From Streptomyces beihaiensis (GTDB taxonomy: Bacteria > Actinomycetota > Actinomycetes > Streptomycetales > Streptomycetaceae), in the NCBI RefSeq assembly GCF_026274175.1, contig NZ_JAPHNL010000001.1, forward strand, positions 124,001 through 188,000: a stretch of 64,000 nt of DNA, given 5' to 3'. The first letter of the stretch is position 1, and each line of letters opens with the position of its first letter. Below the pieces are notes generated by a model. That model ran no database searches and was not told the origin of the DNA. It worked only from the letters and a program-made list of their open reading frames with translations. Made by a program: the position numbers and the translations under genes. Below are positions 9,142 through 18,705 of this stretch, in pieces.

Positions 9142-9169
9142 TTGACGCGGTCGGTCAGCTCCCTATCAT
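9142..9169 (+). promoter_or_regulatory. Sigma-70-like promoter of the GH62 gene
   Basis: TTGACG (9142-9147), a 16-nt spacer and TATCAT (9164-9169) fit a housekeeping (HrdB-type) promoter. The expected start near 9176 leaves a leader of about 180 nt before the ATG at 9355. Confidence 0.5.
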
Positions 9170-9195
9170 TCAGTTGCTCGATACTTCGATCCGTA

Positions 9196-9209
9196 TTCGA
9201 TATATCGAA
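9196..9209. promoter_or_regulatory. Perfect 14-bp palindromic operator candidate
   Basis: TTCGATATATCGAA is a perfect palindrome about 20 bp downstream of the predicted transcription start, a typical repressor roadblock position. TCGAT half-sites also occur at about 9179 and 9186. The cognate regulator is not evident in the window. Confidence 0.5.
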
Positions 9210-9291
9210 CGAACCGGAGTCGCTTCACTCGTACAGCCAAGCGCCTCCGGTTCGCATCCTTGACGCCGCGGGGCACAGCGCGGCGGGGTGA

Positions 9292-10773
<1,482 letters not shown>

Positions 10774-10831
10774 ACCGCAGCGATCGAGGCCCCACGGGGT
10801 GCGGATGACTGACCCGCGGTCGGCGGCGAGG

Positions 10832-11137
10832 TCACCGCTTAGGGGCGAGGCTGGCAGGCTCCCTCGATGTGGGCCTGCGGGGACTTGACGAACGGCCAGG
10901 GGCCCGGCCGGAGCCGCCGCTGCCCGAACGGGGCGTCGGGCCGGGCCTCGCGCGTGGTGGTCTGTTCGGAGACGGCCAGGCAGAGAACCTCCCGGCGTCC
11001 GCCGGCACGGGCCGGCCCGCGACGACGAGAAGGTCGGCGGCCGGTATGTCGAGTTCAGCGGCGAGCTCGTGAAGTCGCTGCGGAGCGGTGTCGGTTCCGC
11101 GCGCGGCGAGGCTGCTCAGGATGGTGGCCCGTTCCAT
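10832..11137 (-). pseudogene. Degraded fragment, XRE-type regulator C-terminal-like
   Basis: The first 46 codons (MERATILSSLAARGTDTAPQ..., ...AADLLVVAGRPVPAD) resemble the segment that follows the helix-turn-helix in Streptomyces XRE-type regulators. After that the frame turns into Arg/Pro/Ser shadow-like sequence to the stop. There is no ribosome-binding site at 11137, and the helix-turn-helix part is missing. A neighbouring frame after the break also looks protein-like, which suggests a frameshift. I read it as a relic; a short real gene is less likely. Confidence 0.35.
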
Positions 11138-11379
11138 GTGAGGAAGGTAGCGGGTGCGCTGCCAGGACAACCCCCGCACGAGTCGTTCGGGGCTGACCTT
11201 CGCTGATCGCCCGGGGCGAATCGGCTCAGGGCACGGGGTCGAGCTCGGATGCGGCCGGCGGTGTCTGCTTCCGTCCCCTGGGCCGGGTCGCGCTTCGTCC
11301 ACCGGCTGCGCTCACCGGCTCCGCGCCCACCACGGCCACACGTGCGAGCCCCAAGGACCCACACGGCCGGAACCACCCG

Positions 11380-12102
11380 TCACTCCTGGCCCGCCACGCC
11401 CCCCGGGGGCGCTTCCCCCGAACGCAGGTACTCCTTCAGCCACTGCTCGGTGTTACTGACGTGCAGCAGCGCCGCGGCTTGGCTGAGGGAAGCGTCGCGG
11501 AGGCACAGGGCCCGGAAGATCGCCTCGTGCTCGGCGAGGGTCCGGCCCGAGGCGTGGGTGTCGACCAGTCCGCGCCAGACGCGGGCGCGCAGGGTACGTC
11601 CGGAGATGTTCTCCAGGAGCGCGAGCAGGGACTCGTTGCCCGTGGCGCAGACCACGGCGCGGTGGAACGCGGCGTCGTGGACGTTGAGCCGCTCCACATC
11701 GTCACGGGCTTCGCGCATGGCCTCCAGGTGCCGCTCGACCTCGGCCAGTTGCTCGTCGGTGATCCGGGTGGCGGCGAGCGCGGTGGCGGCCGGTTCCAGG
11801 AGCCGCCGTACCTCGACGAGGTCCCGCAGGGCGGCCGCGTCGCCCTGCAACAGCTCCACCGCGCCGCCGAGCCCTTCGAGCAGCAGGCTCGGCTGCAGGC
11901 TGGTCACATAGGTGCCGTCGCCGCGCCGGACCTCCAGGACCCGGGCGACGGCCAGCGCCTTCACGGCCTCCCGGGCGAGGTTGCGGGACAGGCCCAGCTG
12001 CGCGGCCAGCTCCGGTTCCGGCGGGAGCTTCGAGCCGCGTGGCAGCGCTCCGCTGAGGATCAGCTCCCGGAGCTGCGCGATGGCCTTGTCCGTCAAAGAC
12101 AC
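11380..12102 (-). CDS. GntR-family (FadR subfamily) regulator of the fucose operon
   Basis: 240 aa. The GTG at 12102 follows GGAAGGAG with 6-nt spacing and overlaps the preceding reductase by 10 bp. Residues about 1-70 are a winged helix (LPPEPELAAQLGLSRN, then LEVRRGDGTYV). Residues about 85-225 are an all-helical FCD effector domain with metal-ligand-like motifs (HDAAFHRAVV, AEHEAIFRAL). Such proteins are usually repressors released by a sugar acid or pathway intermediate. It is the last gene of the L-fucose operon, so it probably binds the repeated boxes at 21447-21799 and 24344. The ligand may be fuconate or a 2-keto-3-deoxy acid (inference). Confidence 0.85.
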   Translation of the reverse strand: MSLTDKAIAQLRELILSGALPRGSKLPPEPELAAQLGLSRNLAREAVKALAVARVLEVRRGDGTYVTSLQPSLLLEGLGGAVELLQGDAAALRDLVEVRRLLEPAATALAATRITDEQLAEVERHLEAMREARDDVERLNVHDAAFHRAVVCATGNESLLALLENISGRTLRARVWRGLVDTHASGRTLAEHEAIFRALCLRDASLSQAAALLHVSNTEQWLKEYLRSGEAPPGGVAGQE

Positions 12103-13121
12103 CCCGCACTCCTTCCAGGTCCGTTCACCGCGGGCACGTCCGGCCTGATGAGGTTCCGGGCACGCAGATCGTCCCAGAGACCTCCGGGAACGCCCCGCCG
12201 GTGGAGCTCCACGTTCCGCTCGACCTGCCGCGCGGTCCGCATCCCGAGGGTGACGTTGATGATACTGGGATGGCTGTACGGGAACGCGATGGCCGCCGCG
12301 GGAAGCGTCGTACCGTGTGCCGCGCAGACCTCGGCGATCGCGCGGGCGCGGGCCACCAGGGCGGGGGGAGCCTCGCGGTAATCGTAGGTCATGCCCTCGG
12401 CGGGCCGGTCGCACGCGAGCAGTCCCGAGTTGAACACGCCGACGGCCACCACGCTCTTGCCGAGTTCCGCGGCGGCGGGGAGGACGTCGTCGAGCGCCGA
12501 CTGGTCGAGCAGGGTGTAGCGCCCCGCCAGCATCACCACGTCGGCGGCGCTCTCGCGCAGGAAACGCGCGAGCATGGCCGACTGGTTCATGCCCGCGCCG
12601 ATCGCGCCCACCACTCCCTGGCCGCGCAGCTCCGCCAGGGCCGGCATGGCCTCCTCGACGGCCTGCCGCCAGTGGTCGTCGGGGTCGTGCAGGTAGACCA
12701 CGTCCAGGCGGTCGAGGCCGGTACGTGCCAGCGTGTCCTCGATGGACCGCAGGACGCCGTCGCGGCTGAAGTCCCACTGTCTGCGCAGGTCGTCGCGGAC
12801 GGCGAAGCCCTGGTCGTCGGTGCCCCGAGGGTGTTCCTTGGGGACCAGCAGACGGCCGGCTTTGGAGGAGACGACATAGGCGTCACGCGGCCGGTCACGC
12901 AGAGCCGCGCCAAGACGCCGCTCGGCCAGGCCGAGGCCGTAGTGCGGTGCCGTGTCGAAGTACCGGATGCCCGCCTCCCAGGCGGCCTCGACCGCGGCCC
13001 GGGCGTCGTGCGCCGGGGTGACCTCGTAGAGGTTGCCGATGGCGGAGGAGCCGAAGCCGAGGTCGGTGAGGGTGACAGGGGTGCTTTTGATCCCGTGGCG
13101 CCGCATGCCCGGCCCCGTCAT
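12093..13121 (-). CDS. Aldo/keto reductase, probable L-fucose 1-dehydrogenase
   Basis: 342 aa. The ATG at 13121 shares an ATGA overlap with the stop of the upstream SDR; an ATG 12 bases earlier is possible. The (beta/alpha)8 aldo/keto-reductase signatures are FDTAPHYGLGLAERRLG (catalytic Asp/Tyr) and SSKAGR (Lys) in the first third. The sequence is closest to the D-threo-aldose 1-dehydrogenase/L-fucose dehydrogenase branch, which oxidises L-fucose to L-fucono-lactone with NAD(P)+. Position in an operon with fuconolactonase and fuconate dehydratase supports this. The distal loop carries the cofactor-end motif around FPYSHPSIINVTLG. Confidence 0.85.
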   Translation of the reverse strand: MTGPGMRRHGIKSTPVTLTDLGFGSSAIGNLYEVTPAHDARAAVEAAWEAGIRYFDTAPHYGLGLAERRLGAALRDRPRDAYVVSSKAGRLLVPKEHPRGTDDQGFAVRDDLRRQWDFSRDGVLRSIEDTLARTGLDRLDVVYLHDPDDHWRQAVEEAMPALAELRGQGVVGAIGAGMNQSAMLARFLRESAADVVMLAGRYTLLDQSALDDVLPAAAELGKSVVAVGVFNSGLLACDRPAEGMTYDYREAPPALVARARAIAEVCAAHGTTLPAAAIAFPYSHPSIINVTLGMRTARQVERNVELHRRGVPGGLWDDLRARNLIRPDVPAVNGPGRSAGCL

Positions 13122-13879
13122 CGGCCGAGCCATCCGCCGTCGACGGGCAGGACGGTGCCGTGGACGTACGCGGCCGCCTCGGAGGCCAGGAACACGGTGG
13201 CGCCCGCGAGGTCGGCGGCCGTCCCCCAGCGCGCCGCCGGGATGCGGTCGAGGATCGCCTCAGCCCGGACGGGATCGTCCCGCAGGGCCCGCGTGTTGTC
13301 GGTGGCGATGTAGCCGGGGGCGATGGCGTTGACGTTCACGCCGTGCGGCGCCCACTCGTTGGCCAGGGCCTTGGTCAGGCCGGCGATGCCGTGCTTGGCT
13401 GCGGTGTAGCCGGGGACGGTGATGCCGCCCTGGAAGCTGAGCAGGGACGCCGTGAAGATGATCTTCCCGCGGCCGCGGGCCACCATCGCCGCGCCCACCG
13501 CGCGGGACAGGGCGAACTGGGCGTGGAGATTGACCTGGAGGACCGACTCCCAGTCCGTGTCGGTGTGTTCGACGGCCGGGGCGCGGCGGATCGTGCCCGC
13601 GTTGTTGACCAGGATGTCCACCGGCCGCGCGCGCCCGGCGAGGTCCGCGCCCAGTGCTCGTACGGCGTCCGGCTCGGCGAAGTCGGTGCGGATGGCCTCG
13701 AAGGTACGGCCCGCGGCCGAGACGTCCTTCTCCACATCGCTGCCGGTCTCCTCCAGTGAGGCACTGACACCGATGACGTCCGCACCCGCCTCGGCGAGCG
13801 CGCGGGCCATGGCCCGGCCGATGCCGCGCCGGGCCCCGGTGACGACCGCGAGTCTCCCGGTGAGGTCGAAGGCGGTCAT
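13118..13879 (-). CDS. SDR oxidoreductase, probable 2-keto-3-deoxy-L-fuconate dehydrogenase
   Basis: 253 aa classical short-chain dehydrogenase: cofactor motif TGARRGIG (residues about 14-21), NNAG near 91, catalytic Ser in the TASLLSFQGG block and YTAAK near 157. The sequence resembles the KduD group (2-keto-3-deoxy-gluconate 5-dehydrogenase). Related SDRs in the non-phosphorylating L-fucose and L-rhamnose pathways oxidise C4 of the 2-keto-3-deoxy acid, and that is the inferred role here. It overlaps both neighbours by four bases (ATGA), implying translational coupling. Confidence 0.85.
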   Translation of the reverse strand: MTAFDLTGRLAVVTGARRGIGRAMARALAEAGADVIGVSASLEETGSDVEKDVSAAGRTFEAIRTDFAEPDAVRALGADLAGRARPVDILVNNAGTIRRAPAVEHTDTDWESVLQVNLHAQFALSRAVGAAMVARGRGKIIFTASLLSFQGGITVPGYTAAKHGIAGLTKALANEWAPHGVNVNAIAPGYIATDNTRALRDDPVRAEAILDRIPAARWGTAADLAGATVFLASEAAAYVHGTVLPVDGGWLGR

Positions 13880-14919
13880 ACGGCGGCTGCCTGGGTGTCG
13901 TCGGCGCAGTCCACGAGGATCTTCATCACGTCACCGCCGTCTTCGAGCGCCTCGAACGCGAGGGGCGCCTCGGCGAGCGGCACGATCCGGCTGATCAGGC
14001 GCTGAGCCGGAACGGTGCCGTCGGCCACCAGGGCCACCGCACGCTCGAAGTCGGCACGCCCGTACAACCGGGCGCCGACGAGGGTGAGTTCGCGCCAGAA
14101 GAAGCGGTGCAGGTTCACCTCGCGGGGCCGCGGGTGGATGGCGACCAGGCACAACCGGCCCCTCACGCCGAGTACCTCGACGGCGGTGTCCACCCCGCTC
14201 GGCGCGCCGGAGACTTCGAAGGCGACGTCCGCACCGGCGTCGCCGGTCCACCGCCGCACCAGCTCGGGCACGTCGTCGGTGTCCGGGTCCCACGCGGCCA
14301 GCCCCAGCTCCTCGGCGCGGCGCCGCCGGTGCGGGCTCGGCTCGACCATCCGGACGTCGGCTCCGGCCGCTCGGGCGACCAGAGCGATGAGGACGCCGAC
14401 GGGTCCGCCGCCGACCACGACGGCCCGCTCGCCGCGCTGGACCCGGGCCCGGCCGACATCGTGCACGGCGACCGCGGTGGGCTCCACGAGGGCGGCCAGG
14501 TCAAGAGGGAGGGAGGCGGGCAGCCGTACGAGGGCGGAGGCGGGCACGGTCCAGCGCTGCTGCATCGCGCCGGGCGAGTCGATGCCGATGAAGTCCAGGT
14601 GCGCGCAGATGTGCTGGTGCCCCGCCCGGCAGGCCGGACAGGTGCCGTCCCAGCGCAGCGGCATCACGGTGACCGCGTCCCCGGGCGACCAGCCCTCCAC
14701 CTGCGCACCCACGCGCACGATCCGGCCGGACATCTCGTGCCCGAGGACGGCGGGCGCGGCGACCCGCGCGTCCATGTCGCCGTGGAAGATGTGCAGGTCG
14801 GTGCCGCAGATACCGACGTAGGCGGGGGCGATCTCCACCTGACCGGGGCCGGGGGCCGGGCTCGGGGCGGGCGCGGTGTCCAGGGTGCGGGCGGCGAGGT
14901 AGCGAACGGCGAGTGTCAT
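13876..14919 (-). CDS. Zinc-dependent MDR alcohol dehydrogenase
   Basis: 347 aa. Catalytic zinc motif GICGTDLH (residues about 37-44) and GHE (about 61-63); structural zinc cysteines in TCPACRAGHQHIC; Rossmann motif VVGGGPVGVL. This is the threonine/sorbitol-dehydrogenase type. In the fucose operon it may oxidise an intermediate (a second dehydrogenase for L-fucose, or a deoxy-keto acid or lactaldehyde step); the substrate cannot be fixed from sequence. Couples by ATGA overlap on both sides. Confidence 0.85.
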   Translation of the reverse strand: MTLAVRYLAARTLDTAPAPSPAPGPGQVEIAPAYVGICGTDLHIFHGDMDARVAAPAVLGHEMSGRIVRVGAQVEGWSPGDAVTVMPLRWDGTCPACRAGHQHICAHLDFIGIDSPGAMQQRWTVPASALVRLPASLPLDLAALVEPTAVAVHDVGRARVQRGERAVVVGGGPVGVLIALVARAAGADVRMVEPSPHRRRRAEELGLAAWDPDTDDVPELVRRWTGDAGADVAFEVSGAPSGVDTAVEVLGVRGRLCLVAIHPRPREVNLHRFFWRELTLVGARLYGRADFERAVALVADGTVPAQRLISRIVPLAEAPLAFEALEDGGDVMKILVDCADDTQAAAV

Positions 14920-15353
14920 CGTGTTCTCAGGGTCCCTTCAGCGCGGACGCCGATGGTGAGCAGCAGGTTGGCGTAGGTGCGGGTGTCGGCGGTGACGACG
15001 GCGAGGGCCAGGTCGGGTGAGCGGGCCGCGTCGTAGAAGGCGAAGCGGCCGAGCGTCTCGACGGGGGCGGGCGCCAGCACGGAGCGGTACTCGGTGACGG
15101 CCGCAGGCTCCGGTTCACCCTCGGGCGGCACCATCACGTGCGCCGACTCGACGGGCAGCGCCCGCAGCAGCACGTCGAGCACCGTGGGCACGTCCAGCAG
15201 GCCCGGCGCCAGGTTGAGGTGGACGGTCCTGGCGCGCGGTCCGGTGGCCGTACTGGCCGGGTAGTGGCCGTCGGCGAGCAGCACCCGGGCTCCGTGCCCG
15301 GCACCCGCCAGGGCTTCGAGGACGCCCGGGTGCAGGAGTTCGGTCAGCAGCAC
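14916..15353 (-). CDS. fucU: RbsD/FucU-family L-fucose mutarotase
   Basis: 145 aa. GTG at 15353 behind GGAAGGAAGG; overlaps the preceding lactonase by 10 bp. Family features: [31 protein letters not shown] region with the conserved His near residue 8 and DGHYP, and a C-terminal ...FAFYD/TANLLLTIGV block typical of FucU rather than RbsD. It interconverts alpha and beta anomers so that the 1-dehydrogenase receives its preferred anomer. Symbol given by family and operon context. Confidence 0.85.
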   Translation of the reverse strand: MLLTELLHPGVLEALAGAGHGARVLLADGHYPASTATGPRARTVHLNLAPGLLDVPTVLDVLLRALPVESAHVMVPPEGEPEPAAVTEYRSVLAPAPVETLGRFAFYDAARSPDLALAVVTADTRTYANLLLTIGVRAEGTLRTR

Positions 15354-16246
15354 GCGGTGCCTTCCTTCCCCGGAGCGGGAGACAGCCGGTAGAACGTGGT
15401 GGCGGTGCCGGCGAGGACCGCCTCGGTCTCGGCGGCGGAGCAGCCGGCCAGGAGTTCTTCGACGGCGGCGGCCCACCGGTTCCAGCCGCCGGCGAGGAGG
15501 CAGACCGGCCAGTCCGAACCGAACATCAGCCGCTCGGGGCCGAAGGCGGAGAGCAGCACCTCCCACACCGGCCGGATGTCGTCGACCGTCCACTTCTCGT
15601 GGTCGGCCTCAGTGACCAGGCCCGACACCTTGCACCGCACCTGGGGATGGGCGGCCAGCCGCCGCACGTCCCGCTCCCAGTCGTCCAGGCGCTGCCGCGC
15701 GATGGGCGGCTTTCCGGCGTGGTCCAGGACCAGAGGGAGGCCGGGAAGGCGTTCGGCCAGGCGGATCGCCTGGGGCAACTGGTGGCTGCGCACGAGCAGG
15801 TCGTACCCGAGGCGGCGTTCGCCCACCGCCCGCAACCCGCGTTCCACCGAGGGCCGTTGCAGCCAGGCGGTGTCGGGCTCGCCCTGGACGAGGTGGCGTA
15901 CGGCCCGCAGGCGGTCGCCGCCGGGCCCGGCGCGCAGTGCGTCGAGTACGTCGCCGACCGCCGGGGACGTGAGATCCGCCCAGCCGACGACGGCCCCGAC
16001 GAGCGGGTCACCGGCGGCGAGCGCGAGGAACTCGCGTGTCTCGTCGGCCGACGCCACGCACTGGACGAGCACGGTGCGCTCCAGTCGTCGGCCCGCCACC
16101 GTCGCGGTGGCCGCCCCGCGCAGCTCGGCGGTGGTGAAGGTGCGGCGGATGGTCTCGTGTCCGGCCTCGTCCAGCCAGGGCTGAGGCCGGGCGTCCAGGT
16201 CCCACACGTGGTGGTGGGCGTCGACGAGGACTTGGGCGTCAGACAC
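15344..16246 (-). CDS. Amidohydrolase-2 family L-fuconolactonase
   Basis: 300 aa. N-terminal metal motif VDAHHHVWD (residues about 7-15), [10 protein letters not shown] (about 172-181) and MFGSDWPV (about 240-247) mark the COG3618 lactonase group. It opens L-fucono-1,5-lactone to L-fuconate. It overlaps the fuconate dehydratase by 8 bp and the mutarotase by 10 bp. An internal hypothetical alternative is a gluconolactonase-type substrate, but the neighbours argue for fucose. Confidence 0.88.
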   Translation of the reverse strand: MSDAQVLVDAHHHVWDLDARPQPWLDEAGHETIRRTFTTAELRGAATATVAGRRLERTVLVQCVASADETREFLALAAGDPLVGAVVGWADLTSPAVGDVLDALRAGPGGDRLRAVRHLVQGEPDTAWLQRPSVERGLRAVGERRLGYDLLVRSHQLPQAIRLAERLPGLPLVLDHAGKPPIARQRLDDWERDVRRLAAHPQVRCKVSGLVTEADHEKWTVDDIRPVWEVLLSAFGPERLMFGSDWPVCLLAGGWNRWAAAVEELLAGCSAAETEAVLAGTATTFYRLSPAPGKEGTACC

Positions 16247-17564
16247 GGGCGGTCCAGACGGGGCCGTCGGGATACGCGTACTTCTTGAGGGAGTCCGGCA
16301 GCATCTGCGCGCTCAGACCGGGCAGGGCCGGCGCGCGATAGTGACCGTCGAGGACGCGGGCCGGGTCGACGAAGTGCTCGTGCAGGTGGTCGACGTACTC
16401 CACGACCCGGTCCTCGGTGGTGCCGGAGACGGCGACGTAGTCGAACATCGCCAGGTGCTGGACCATTTCGCACAGCCCGACGCCGCCGGCGTGCGGGCAG
16501 ACGGGGACGTTGAACTTCGCGGCGAGCAGGAGGATCGCGATGTTCTCGTTGACGCCGCCGACTCGCGCGGAGTCGATCTGGACGATGTCCACCGCCCCCG
16601 CCCGCAGGAGTTGCTTGAAGACGACCCGGTTGGCGATGTGCTCGCCGGTGGCGACCTTGATGGGGCGGACCGCCTCGCGGACCGCCGCGTGGCCGAGTAT
16701 GTCGTCGGGGGAGGTGGGCTCCTCGATCCAGTACGGCCGGTAGGGGGCCAGGGCCCGCATCCAGTCGATCGCGTCCTGGACGTCCCATCTCTGGTTGGCG
16801 TCGACGGCGATGCGGATGGAGTCGCCGACGCTCTCGCGGGCGGTGCGCAGGCGGCGTACGTCGTCGTCGAGGGACGCGCCGACCTTCAGTTTGATCTGGG
16901 TGAAGCCGTCGGCGACGGCCTCGCGGGCCAGGCGGGCCAGCTTCTCGTCGGAGTAGCCGAGCCAGCCGGGCGTGGTGGTGTAGGCGGGGTAGCCGCGCTC
17001 AAGCAGCCGCGCGATCCTGTCTTGGCGCCCCGGTTCGGCACGGTGCAGGATCTCCAGGGCCTCCTCGGGGGTGAGCGCGTCGCTGAGCCAGCGGAAGTCG
17101 ACCTGCGCGACCAGCTCTCGCGGCGGCATCTCTCCCAGGAACCGCCACACCGGCTTGCCCGCGCGCTTGGCCGCGAGGTCCCAGGCGGCGTTGACCACCG
17201 CGCCGGTGGCCATGTGGATGGCGCCCTTCTCCGGTCCCAGCCAGCGCAGTTGGGGGTCGTGCACGAGGGAACGGGAGAACGCTCCGAGGTCGGCGCACAC
17301 CTCCTCGACCGGCCGGCCGACCACGTGCGGGGCGAGGGCGGCGATCGCCGCGGCCTGTACGTCGTTGCCGCGGCCGGTGGTGAAGGCGAGCGCGTGACCT
17401 TCGAGTCCGTCGCCCGCGTCGGTGCGCAGGACGGCGTAGGCGGCGGAGTAGTCGGGCTCGGGGTTCATCGCGTCCGAGCCGTCGAGCTGCTCCGACGTCG
17501 GGAACCGCACGTCCAGGACGTCCAGGGCGGTGATGCGGGCGGGCGAGGGCACGGTGGAGGACAC
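16239..17564 (-). CDS. L-fuconate dehydratase (enolase superfamily)
   Basis: 441 aa, the family's usual length. Enolase-superfamily signatures: KLKVG (general base Lys, about residue 225), AVDANQRWD and IEEPTSPDD (metal ligands), GEHIANR (third ligand and subgroup motif), and CPHAGGVGL (about 355). The [14 protein letters not shown] and [24 protein letters not shown] blocks are characteristic of L-fuconate dehydratases. The product is 2-keto-3-deoxy-L-fuconate. Start ATG at 17564. It lies 100 bp after the permease stop, the largest gap in the operon. Confidence 0.93.
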   Translation of the reverse strand: MSSTVPSPARITALDVLDVRFPTSEQLDGSDAMNPEPDYSAAYAVLRTDAGDGLEGHALAFTTGRGNDVQAAAIAALAPHVVGRPVEEVCADLGAFSRSLVHDPQLRWLGPEKGAIHMATGAVVNAAWDLAAKRAGKPVWRFLGEMPPRELVAQVDFRWLSDALTPEEALEILHRAEPGRQDRIARLLERGYPAYTTTPGWLGYSDEKLARLAREAVADGFTQIKLKVGASLDDDVRRLRTARESVGDSIRIAVDANQRWDVQDAIDWMRALAPYRPYWIEEPTSPDDILGHAAVREAVRPIKVATGEHIANRVVFKQLLRAGAVDIVQIDSARVGGVNENIAILLLAAKFNVPVCPHAGGVGLCEMVQHLAMFDYVAVSGTTEDRVVEYVDHLHEHFVDPARVLDGHYRAPALPGLSAQMLPDSLKKYAYPDGPVWTARV

Positions 17565-17664
17565 GGCGGCAACTCCTGTGAGGGGCCGGGGAAGGTGTCA
17601 CCCCGGCGACGGGACGTGGACGTGGACGCGGCGGAGGGCGGACGGCCGGGCGGGGCCGCCCGGG

Positions 17665-18705
17665 TCACTCCTGGACCTTGCCGCCGGTGATGCGGGAGAT
17701 GGCGAGTGCGATCAGGATGATCAGGCCGTTGAGGGCTCCGATCCACTGCGCCGGTACGCCCGCGAGGGTGAGCACGTTCTGGATCATGAAGAGCAGCAGG
17801 ACGCCGCAGAACGCGCCGAACATGGTGCCCTTGCCGCCGCTGAGGCTGATCCCGCCGATCACGGCGGCGGCGAAGACGGTGAAGATGTAGCCGTTGCCCT
17901 GGGCGGAGGCGACCGACGCCAGACGCCCGGACAGCATGAGCCCGGCGAGGGCGGCGAGCACGCTGCCGGTGACGATCACGATCCACAGCACGCGGTCGGT
18001 ACGGATGCCGGCGGCCTTCGCCGCGTCGACGTTGCCGCCCACGGCGTACAGGGAGCGGCCGAAGCTGGTCCAGCCGAGGACGACGACGGCGGCGGCGAAC
18101 AAGGCCAGGCAGATCCAGATGGAGGCCGGTACACCGAACCATTCGGCGGTGCCGAGGTAGAGCATCGACTGCGGCAGCCGGAAGAACGTCTGACCGCCCG
18201 AGATGCCGGTGAGGATGCCGCGCAGCACGATGAGCATGCCGAGGGTGACGATGAAGCCGTTGAGGCCGAAGCGGATGATCAGGAGGGCGTTGACCAGGCC
18301 GACGAGCGCCCCGACGGCGAGGGTCAGGGGAATCGACCAGCCACCGGGGACCAGGCCGAGGCCGTGTCCGGCCCCGGCCGGGACCACCAGCCAGGCCGCG
18401 ATGCCGGGCGCGAGGCCCATGGTGGACTCCAGGGACAGGTCCATCTTCTTGACGATCAGGACCATCGCCTCGGCGAGCACCAGCAGGGCCATCTCGGACA
18501 TGGTCTGCAGGACGTTGATGAGGTTGTCGGCCTGGAGGAAGACCGGGTTGACGATCTGCCCGACGACCGCGATGACGACGATCGCGGGGACGAGCGCGAG
18601 GTCACGCAGGCGGGCCAGGGGTATCCGGCCGCCGAGCAGCGCGGTACGCCTGGGCCCCGGTTCCGCGGCCGGGGCGGCCGGGTCCGCGAGGACGGTTTCA
18701 GGCAT
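17665..18705 (-). CDS. Sugar ABC transporter permease (RbsC type, CUT2)
   Basis: 346 aa. ATG at 18705 (MPETVLADP) follows GGAAGGAG and overlaps the ATPase stop by 8 bp. About ten hydrophobic segments and the BPD_transp_2 pattern (LGMLIVLRGI, VYAVGGN-like SLYAVGGNVDAAKAAGI, AAVIGGISLSGGKGT) define a CUT2 monosaccharide permease, the homodimeric channel of ribose/xylose-type importers. Substrate inferred as L-fucose from the operon. Confidence 0.92.
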   Translation of the reverse strand: MPETVLADPAAPAAEPGPRRTALLGGRIPLARLRDLALVPAIVVIAVVGQIVNPVFLQADNLINVLQTMSEMALLVLAEAMVLIVKKMDLSLESTMGLAPGIAAWLVVPAGAGHGLGLVPGGWSIPLTLAVGALVGLVNALLIIRFGLNGFIVTLGMLIVLRGILTGISGGQTFFRLPQSMLYLGTAEWFGVPASIWICLALFAAAVVVLGWTSFGRSLYAVGGNVDAAKAAGIRTDRVLWIVIVTGSVLAALAGLMLSGRLASVASAQGNGYIFTVFAAAVIGGISLSGGKGTMFGAFCGVLLLFMIQNVLTLAGVPAQWIGALNGLIILIALAISRITGGKVQE

